A stretch of 10,385 nucleotides of DNA, from positions 1 to 10,385 of the forward strand of contig CAJUDT010000052.1 in NCBI GenBank assembly GCA_910585415.1, read 5' to 3'. Position numbers and translations under genes: made by a program. This stretch comes from an uncultured Flavonifractor sp. (GTDB taxonomy: Bacteria; Bacillota; Clostridia; Oscillospirales; Oscillospiraceae). Numbering within the stretch: position 1 is the stretch's first letter; every line of letters begins with the position of its first letter. Shown piece by piece: positions 7,101 to 10,385 of the stretch. The notes under the pieces are model-generated. The model ran no database searches, was not told where the DNA came from, and saw only the letters and a program-made list of their open reading frames with translations.

Positions 7101-7885
7101 TGTTCGGCGACCAGCTGCCCCAGTTCCAGGCCCACGCCAAGGAGCTCAAGGAGTCCGGCGCCGCGTACTGCGACTGCGACGCCTGCAAGCTGGTGGCGGA
7201 TATCCTGAAGGACAAGGAGTTCCTGAACAAGAAGTCCATCTGGATCTTCGGCGGCGACGGCTGGGCCTACGATATCGGCTACGGCGGCCTGGACCACGTG
7301 ATTGCCTCCGGCGAGGACGTGAACATCTTCGTCTTTGATACCGAGGTGTACTCCAACACCGGCGGTCAGGCCTCCAAGGCCTCCAACATCGGCCAGGTGG
7401 CTCAGTTTGCCGCCGCCGGTAAGGTGATGCCCAAGAAGTCCCTCACCGAGATCGCCATGACCTACGGCTATGTCTATGTGGCCCAGGTGTCCATGGGCGC
7501 CAACCCCAACCAGACCCTGAAGGCCATTGCCGAGGCCGAGGCCTATCACGGCCCCTCCCTCATCATCGGCTACGCCCCCTGCGAGATGCACTCCATCAAG
7601 GGCGGCATGGCCAACTGCCAGATTGAGATGAAGAAGGCCGTGGACTGCGGCTACTGGAACCTGTTCCGGTTCAACCCCGCCGCCAAGGCCCAGGGCAAGA
7701 ACCCCTTCACCCTGGACTCCAAGGCCCCCGCTGGCGGCTATCAGGAGTTCCTGATGAACGAGGCCCGCTACTCCGCTCTGACCCGTTCCTTCCCCGAGCG
7801 CGCCGAGGAGCTCTTCGCCAAGAACGAGGAGGCCGCCAAGGAGCGCTGGGAGCACCTGACCCGGCTGGTGGAGCTGTACAAGTAA
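4175..7885 (+). CDS. nifJ: Pyruvate:ferredoxin (flavodoxin) oxidoreductase, single-chain
   Basis: This 1236-residue homodimer-type enzyme oxidises pyruvate and CoA to acetyl-CoA and CO2, passing electrons to ferredoxin, the central anaerobic route. YPITPSS (28-34, T31), E64 and R114 match the pyruvate/thiamine site positions of Desulfovibrio africanus PFOR. Two 4Fe-4S ferredoxin motifs are complete: C697, C700, C703, C707 and C751, C754, C757, C761. The proximal cluster ligands are C831, C834, C859 and C1136. The thiamine diphosphate motif runs from GGDGW (1026-1030) to EVYSNTGGQ with N1061. Between about 900 and 1020 is an extra segment containing CDCDAC (999-1004). The start at 4175 has AAGGAGGA 9 bases upstream and gives the usual N-terminus; an in-frame ATG at 4094 lacks a ribosome-binding site and lies inside the leader hairpin. 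Codon use is strongly biased, with no in-frame TTA, CTA or TCA, as expected for a highly expressed gene. Confidence 0.97.
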   Translation: MARKLKTMDGNTAAAHVSYAFTEVAGIYPITPSSPMADYVDQWAAQGRKNIFGTTVKVVEMQSEAGAAGTVHGSLNAGALTTTYTASQGLLLMIPNMYKLSGELLPAVFHVSARTVATHALNIFGDHSDVMACRQTGFAMLAESNVQEVMDLGAVAHLAAIKGRVPFLNFFDGFRTSHEIQKIAIWDNDDLADMVDMDAVDAFRKRALNPEHPVMRGSHENGDIFFQHREAANKYYDAVPDIVEEYMGKVNAKLGTDYQLFNYYGAPDADRVIIAMGSICDVAEEVIDYMNAHGEKVGLVKVRLYRPFAADRLLSAIPATAKKIAVLDRTKEPGALGEPLYLDVVSALANAGKNDVKVIGGRYGLGSKDTPPASVFAVYEELNAAEPRRQFTIGIVDDVTNLSLPEKDAPNTAAEGTIECKFWGLGGDGTVGANKNSIKIIGDHTDKYIQAYFQYDSKKTGGVTISHLRFGDQPIRAPYYINKADFVACHVPAYIVKGFPMVRDVKDGGTFLINCQWSDEELDKHMPAVAKRYIAEHNIQVYTINAIDLAIEIGMGKRTNTILQSAFFKLAKVMPEEEAIGYMKDAATHSYLKKGQDVVDMNHKAIDLGATAFKKFEVPASWKDAVDSKAAVALQGEPATVKMVQNIMEPVGRMDGDALPVSAFASGHEDGTFCQGAAAYEKRGVAVSVPVWNPNGCIQCNQCAYVCPHATIRPYALTEDEANAAPAQTKTMAMTGKPNYKFAIAVSPLDCMGCSVCVSSCLGNQALLRKNPDAKPEDMVLRMVPQESQAAEQDVFDYMVAHAAPKADVENITTVKGSQFKQPLLEFSGSCAGCAETAYARLITQVCGDRMYVSNATGCSSIWGGPAATSPYTVDKCGKGPAWANSLFEDNAEHGLGLYLGQKAIRERLADKTRALIAVPHTVPELKEAAQKWLDTMDDGEANAEATKAYVAALEDGIMTVDEIVAFTASPAAKDVFGDQLPQFQAHAKELKESGAAYCDCDACKLVADILKDKEFLNKKSIWIFGGDGWAYDIGYGGLDHVIASGEDVNIFVFDTEVYSNTGGQASKASNIGQVAQFAAAGKVMPKKSLTEIAMTYGYVYVAQVSMGANPNQTLKAIAEAEAYHGPSLIIGYAPCEMHSIKGGMANCQIEMKKAVDCGYWNLFRFNPAAKAQGKNPFTLDSKAPAGGYQEFLMNEARYSALTRSFPERAEELFAKNEEAAKERWEHLTRLVELYK

Positions 7886-7919
7886 GACGACATACAAGCA
7901 ATCGACTTGTTTTGAACGC

Positions 7920-7959
7920 CAAGGAGGCCCCGTATGCGCTGCATACGGGGCCTCCCTTG
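7920..7959 (+). terminator. Hairpin terminator after nifJ
   Basis: GGAGGCCCCGTATGC (7923-7937) pairs perfectly with GCATACGGGGCCTCC (7941-7955) around a 3-base loop, and CAA/TTG extends the stem past a single bulged C. It begins 35 bases after the nifJ stop. The following bases (TTGTAAAAATAG) are only weakly T-rich, so termination may be helped by the great stability of the stem. It separates nifJ from the next gene. Confidence 0.7.
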
Positions 7960-7988
7960 TAAAAATAGTCTAGGGAAGGAAAACGGCA

Positions 7989-8381
7989 ATGAAATTCCCA
8001 TTTTTCTCGAAAAAAGACGAAAAAAAGAAGGAAGAAGTCGTGTTTAAAAATGTGGAGAGCCAACAGACATTTACCCTGCGCCAGCAGGAGCGGGAGCTGA
8101 CCGATTTTGAGGACACAGACATCGCGGATTTTTTGGACGATATGCTGACCGGGCCCGATGAGTTCATCGTCTTGACCGCGCCCAGAGCGCAGGAGGGCGT
8201 GCGCTATGTCCAGGCCTGCGCCAATGACGGAATCATCGAAGTGGAGCTGGGGATTGAAACAGACGGCACGCGCCTGTACGCCAAAACATGCGATGAAGAG
8301 GAATGCCGCCGCATCTTCTTTGATTTTTACGAAAACCGCTTCCACCCCGATATGAGCGAGTACAAGCCCGTAGAATTTTAA
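7989..8381 (+). CDS. Uncharacterised 130-residue acidic protein
   Basis: I do not recognise a named family. The first 16 residues are lysine-rich (KKDEKKKEE), residues 35-60 are very acidic (ELTDFEDTDIADFLDDML), and residues 57-130 look like a compact alpha/beta domain: a strand DEFIVLTAP (57-65), a strand VRYVQAC (71-77), IIEVELGIE (82-90), TRLYAK (94-99), then a helix CDEEECRRIFFDFYENR (101-117). There is no signal peptide or membrane segment. The C-terminal arrangement vaguely resembles small immunity-like proteins of Clostridia, but no toxin gene is nearby, so no function is claimed. The start is supported by GGGAAGGA (7973-7980) 8 bases before the ATG. It is bounded by terminators on both sides and so is probably expressed alone. 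Confidence 0.8.
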   Translation: MKFPFFSKKDEKKKEEVVFKNVESQQTFTLRQQERELTDFEDTDIADFLDDMLTGPDEFIVLTAPRAQEGVRYVQACANDGIIEVELGIETDGTRLYAKTCDEEECRRIFFDFYENRFHPDMSEYKPVEF

Positions 8382-8404
8382 GGCCGCGTCAATCCTGCGG
8401 CAAG

Positions 8405-8453
8405 CAAACAGCCCGGCCCCTGGCACGTTGCGCCAGAGGGCCGGGCTTGTTTG
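8405..8453. terminator. Shared bidirectional terminator between convergent genes
   Basis: GCCCGGCCC (8411-8419) pairs with GGGCCGGGC (8438-8446); CTGGC (8420-8424) with GCCAG (8432-8436) extends it inward past one bulged A; CAAACA (8405-8410) with TGTTTG (8448-8453) extends it outward past one bulged T. The right flank reads TTGTTTGTTC on the + strand, and the left flank reads TGTTTGCTTG on the - strand, so both directions have a T-rich tail. It lies between the stops of the + gene ending at 8381 and the - gene ending at 8455. Confidence 0.85.
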
Positions 8454-8454
8454 T

Positions 8455-8943
8455 TCATCCCCGGTACCCCAGCTCGCCCAGAATGCGGGCCAGCTGGGTC
8501 ATCCGTTCTCCCAACAGCTCGCCGTCCCGGGCGAGGGCATCCCGGAAGAGCGGAAGGTCCTCGTCTATGTGGTCGTTTCCGGTACATACCTCCACCGTCA
8601 TGGCGTCCCCCTGAAGGCCCACCCGGTCAATACAGGGGTGCTCCGGGTCGTAGCCCCTGGGGAAGCGGTAGGCCGTCTCCTGCATGTAGAGCTGCGTCCG
8701 GCAGGCCAGAATGGCCAGGTCCAAAACCCGGTGCAGGGGGAGCTCCTCCGACTGCCGGGACCACTTGCCGCCGGTGTGCCGCCAGACTTTTGCGGAAATA
8801 TCCACCCGTCCCCGCTCGTTCCACTGGGCCAGACCCAGAGAGAGCCCCTGGGCGTCCGTGTCGTAGGCGTTGCGGCCGTCAATCTGGCTGTAATTCTCTA
8901 CGGTGATAACCGGCTTGTGTTTGAGATTGGTTGGAATCTCCAT
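8455..8943 (-). CDS. DUF6530-like conserved protein of unknown function
   Basis: This 162-residue soluble protein resembles, from memory, the conserved Firmicutes family DUF6530. The recognisable pattern is LKHKPVITVENY (7-18), DTDAQGLSLGLAQWN (28-42), VDISAKVWRHTGGKWSRQSEELPLHR (47-72), a leucine-rich helix and IDRVGLQGDAMTVEVC (105-120), ending in a helical region with GERMTQLARILGELGY (145-160). No signal peptide, membrane segment or catalytic motif is seen, and its function is not known to me. The start has AAAGGAG (complement of 8952-8958) 8 bases upstream. It is expressed from a near-consensus promoter (8993-9021) with an operator-like repeat array lying in its leader, so it is probably tightly regulated. 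Confidence 0.85.
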   Translation of the reverse strand: MEIPTNLKHKPVITVENYSQIDGRNAYDTDAQGLSLGLAQWNERGRVDISAKVWRHTGGKWSRQSEELPLHRVLDLAILACRTQLYMQETAYRFPRGYDPEHPCIDRVGLQGDAMTVEVCTGNDHIDEDLPLFRDALARDGELLGERMTQLARILGELGYRG

Positions 8944-8957
8944 GTTAATATCTCCTT

Positions 8958-8988
8958 TTACTAAATTAGTAATTTACTAAATTACTAA
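8958..8988. promoter_or_regulatory. Array of four 7-base operator-like boxes
   Basis: Four boxes repeat at an exact 8-base period: TTACTAA (8958-8964), TTAGTAA (8966-8972), TTACTAA (8974-8980) and TTACTAA (8982-8988), each separated by one A or T. Boxes 1-2 and 2-3 each form a perfect inverted repeat of 15 bases; equivalently, a 16-base unit (8957-8972) is repeated with one change at 8973-8988. The array covers the predicted start and first bases of the - strand transcript. AT-rich ACTAAATTAGT-type palindromes fit a MarR-like or TetR-like repressor (inference); no regulator gene is in the window. Confidence 0.65.
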
Positions 8989-9009
8989 CGAGATTGTAAC
9001 ACGTATAAT
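8981..9009 (+). promoter_or_regulatory. Possible promoter for spoVAC
   Basis: A perfect TATAAT (9004-9009) has ATTACT (8981-8986) 17 bases upstream, a poor -35 (3 of 6). It lies within the spacer of the opposing promoter. SpoVA genes are usually sigma-G dependent, but I do not see a convincing sigma-G pair here; CGTATAA at 9002-9008 only partly fits the sigma-G -10 pattern. Confidence 0.35.
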
Positions 9010-9021
9010 CCACCCTGTCAA
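8993..9021 (-). promoter_or_regulatory. Sigma-A promoter of the DUF6530-like gene
   Basis: Read on the - strand, TTGACA (complement of 9016-9021, perfect consensus) is followed after exactly 17 bases by TACAAT (complement of 8993-8998, one mismatch). Transcription would start near 8986, inside the TTACTAA box array, leaving a leader of about 40 bases before the ATG. Confidence 0.85.
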
Positions 9022-9055
9022 GGAAAAACTGATAGCGGTTCAAAAAGGAGGCAGA

Positions 9056-9505
9056 ATGCAGATGGATATGACAAACAAAGCCTATGGGGAGTATGTCAAC
9101 GCCAAATCTAAGCCCTCGCCGCTGTGGAAAAATATGCTGTGGGCCTTTTTGGTGGGCGGACTGATCTGCTCCGCCGGACAGGGGCTGCTCAACCTGTATC
9201 AATGGTTCGGGCTCAATGAGGCGGGGGCTGCCGCCGCGGTGTCTGTGACACTGATTTTCCTCTCGGCGCTCTTTACCGGCCTGGGGCTCTTTGACAAGCT
9301 GGCCAAGCACGCCGGGGCGGGCACTCTGGTGCCCATCACCGGCTTTGCCAATGCGGTCGTCTCTCCCGCGCTGGAGTTCAAAAGCGAGGGACTGGTCATG
9401 GGCGTGGGGGCCAAGATGTTCGTTATCGCCGGACCGGTATTGGTGTTCGGCATCAGCGCCAGTGTGATTTATGGCGTCCTTCTGGTGCTGTTTCAAAGCG
9501 TGTAA
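9056..9505 (+). CDS. spoVAC: Stage V sporulation protein AC (spore inner-membrane channel component)
   Basis: This 149-residue membrane protein matches SpoVAC, which in Bacillus acts in the spore inner membrane in uptake of Ca-dipicolinate during sporulation and its release in germination, and behaves as a mechanosensitive channel. Hydrophobic segments lie near 26-48, 58-78, 89-105 and 120-146. Family-typical stretches are GGLICSAGQ (34-42), TGLGLFDKLAKHAGAG (74-89) and VPITGFANAVVSPALEFKSEG (92-112). AAGGAGG (9045-9051) is only 4 bases before the ATG at 9056; the in-frame ATG at 9062 (10 bases) is also possible. No spoVAD or spoVAE follows: the next gene is on the opposite strand, so here it stands alone, unlike the usual spoVA operon. 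Its presence implies an endospore former or a descendant of one. Confidence 0.93.
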   Translation: MQMDMTNKAYGEYVNAKSKPSPLWKNMLWAFLVGGLICSAGQGLLNLYQWFGLNEAGAAAAVSVTLIFLSALFTGLGLFDKLAKHAGAGTLVPITGFANAVVSPALEFKSEGLVMGVGAKMFVIAGPVLVFGISASVIYGVLLVLFQSV

Positions 9506-9510
9506 TGCCC

Positions 9511-9536
9511 GCCCGGCTGTGGGGGAGAGGCCGGGC
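9511..9536. terminator. Candidate terminator hairpin between convergent spoVAC and recD2
   Basis: GCCCGGC (9511-9517) pairs with GCCGGGC (9530-9536) around a 12-base loop. It fills the 31-base gap between the two convergent stops. Neither flank has a strong T-run, so efficiency is uncertain. Confidence 0.45.
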
Positions 9537-10385
9537 CTACATTTCCTCCTGCACCAGCCGCCAGCGCAGGCCGGAATACCGGCGCTGCTGCCGGTCGTTG
9601 GCGGTCATTCTGGCCACCACTTCCTCGTCGCCCACTAAAATCAGCAGCTCCTTGGCCCGGGTAATGGCGGTGTACAGCACTCCTCGGGTGAGCAGCACCG
9701 GCGCGCCGTCACACACCGCCAGCACCACCGCCCGGTACTCGCTCCCCTGGGCCTTGTGGACCGTCACGGCGTAGGCGGGCTCCAGCTCCCCCAGCATGTC
9801 CGGGGAGTACTCCACCAGCCGCCCGTCAAAATCCACGGTGACCGTCTCTCCCCGGTTGTCTACCTCCTGAATCACGCCAATGTCCCCGTTGAACACCCCC
9901 ATGCCCGAGCCGAGGCCGCTTTTGTCCTGCCACATCACGTTGTAGTTGTTGCGCACCTGCATGACCCGGTCGCCGGTCCGAAAGATGTACTCCCCAAAGC
10001 GGCGCTCGGCCTTGCCCTCCGCCGGGGGATTTGCCGCCGCCTGGATGGCGCGGTTTAAGGCAGCTGTCCCCGCCTGCCGCTTGCGGGTTGGGGAGAGAAC
10101 CTGAATCTGCTCCGCCGGAATGCCCATTTTTTGAGGGAGGCGGGTCTGAAGCAGCTCCACAATGGTTTCTGCGGCCCGCTGGGGGTCTTTGCGGCGGAGA
10201 AAGAAGAAATCACCCTGGTTGTTTTTCAGCTCCGGGAGCCTGCCCCGGTTGACCTGGTGGGCATTTCGGATGATGGCGCTCTCCGCCGCCTGCCGAAAAA
10301 TTTCCGTCAGGCGCACCATGGGCACGGCGCCGCTGCGAATCAGGTCGGAGAACAGGCTGCCCGGCCCCACCGAGGGCAGCTGGTC
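9537..10385 (-). CDS. recD2: RecD2-like superfamily 1B DNA helicase, C-terminal part (runs off the window)
   Basis: The visible 282 residues are the C-terminal helicase core of a RecD-like ATPase; the N-terminal part, including Walker A, lies beyond the right edge. The frame is open to the last base and starts inside motif III, DQLPSVGPG (10385-10359). Motif IV is seen as LTEIFRQA, followed by GDRVMQVRNNY and VFNGDIGVI, motif V as VTVHKAQGSEY (about 9735-9773), and motif VI as LYTAITRAKELLILVG (about 9630-9677). The protein ends about 30 residues later, normal for RecD2. With no recB or recC visible, the stand-alone RecD2 type, a 5'-3' helicase in DNA repair of Gram-positive bacteria, is the likely assignment. 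A related family in Firmicutes is about 720-800 residues, so roughly 60% of the gene is missing from the window. Confidence 0.93.
   Translation of the reverse strand, partial: DQLPSVGPGSLFSDLIRSGAVPMVRLTEIFRQAAESAIIRNAHQVNRGRLPELKNNQGDFFFLRRKDPQRAAETIVELLQTRLPQKMGIPAEQIQVLSPTRKRQAGTAALNRAIQAAANPPAEGKAERRFGEYIFRTGDRVMQVRNNYNVMWQDKSGLGSGMGVFNGDIGVIQEVDNRGETVTVDFDGRLVEYSPDMLGELEPAYAVTVHKAQGSEYRAVVLAVCDGAPVLLTRGVLYTAITRAKELLILVGDEEVVARMTANDRQQRRYSGLRWRLVQEEM

Noticed and set aside
4172..7897. Open frame of 1241 codons antisense to nifJ
   Set aside because: It uses the same codon register as nifJ, so it stays open simply because nifJ has no TTA, CTA or TCA codons. The product is low-complexity Gly/Val/Leu/His-rich and matches nothing.
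7989..8943. Toxin-antitoxin or immunity pair formed by the 130-residue and DUF6530-like genes
   Set aside because: The genes are convergent with a shared terminator rather than co-transcribed, and neither shows a toxin motif.
8957..8988. Short CRISPR-like or satellite repeat
   Set aside because: Only 31 bases long, units of 7-8 bases with single-base spacers, and located in the leader right beside a promoter: it fits an operator, not a CRISPR array.

Overview
The window looks like chromosomal DNA from a GC-rich, anaerobic, spore-forming member of the Clostridia, most like the Oscillospiraceae (Flavonifractor/Lawsonibacter/Intestinimonas type). The reasons are a pyruvate:ferredoxin oxidoreductase, a SpoVAC spore membrane protein, a RecD2-type helicase, strong AGGAGG ribosome-binding sites and GC-rich codon use. 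The taxon is inferred from gene content and style, not from a marker gene.

Left part (211-3905, + strand): a tightly coupled aromatic amino acid operon. It encodes PheA (chorismate mutase/prephenate dehydratase), a shikimate kinase-type II dehydroquinase fusion (AroK-AroQ), a 65-residue two-helix membrane protein, and a fusion of an aromatic-acid-exporter-like membrane domain to shikimate dehydrogenase (ArAE-AroE). Two junctions are 4-base ATGA overlaps and the third has a 1-base gap, so the four genes are almost certainly co-transcribed and translationally coupled. Steps 3, 4 and 5 of the shikimate pathway (dehydroquinase, shikimate dehydrogenase, shikimate kinase) are carried by just two fusion proteins, one of them membrane-anchored. 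This is the most unusual biology in the window. The genes are preceded by a striking T-poor, C/A-rich leader (61-210) and a perfect hairpin (13-40).

Middle part (4003-7959, + strand): a monocistronic nifJ gene for a 1236-residue pyruvate:ferredoxin oxidoreductase. It has its own good sigma-A promoter, a structured leader of about 135 bases with a 15-bp hairpin and an anti-Shine-Dalgarno sequence, and a strong terminator hairpin. The protein has an unusual cysteine-bearing insertion.

Right part (7989-10385): an uncharacterised 130-residue acidic protein (+) converges, through a shared bidirectional terminator, on a 162-residue DUF6530-like protein (-). The latter is driven by a near-consensus promoter followed immediately by an array of four 7-base TTACTAA/TTAGTAA boxes, which looks like an operator. 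A stand-alone spoVAC (+) is transcribed divergently from that region and converges on the C-terminal part of a RecD2-like helicase (-) that runs off the right edge.

I saw no tRNA, rRNA, CRISPR array, insertion sequence or prophage gene. All homology statements come from reading motifs; no database search was run.
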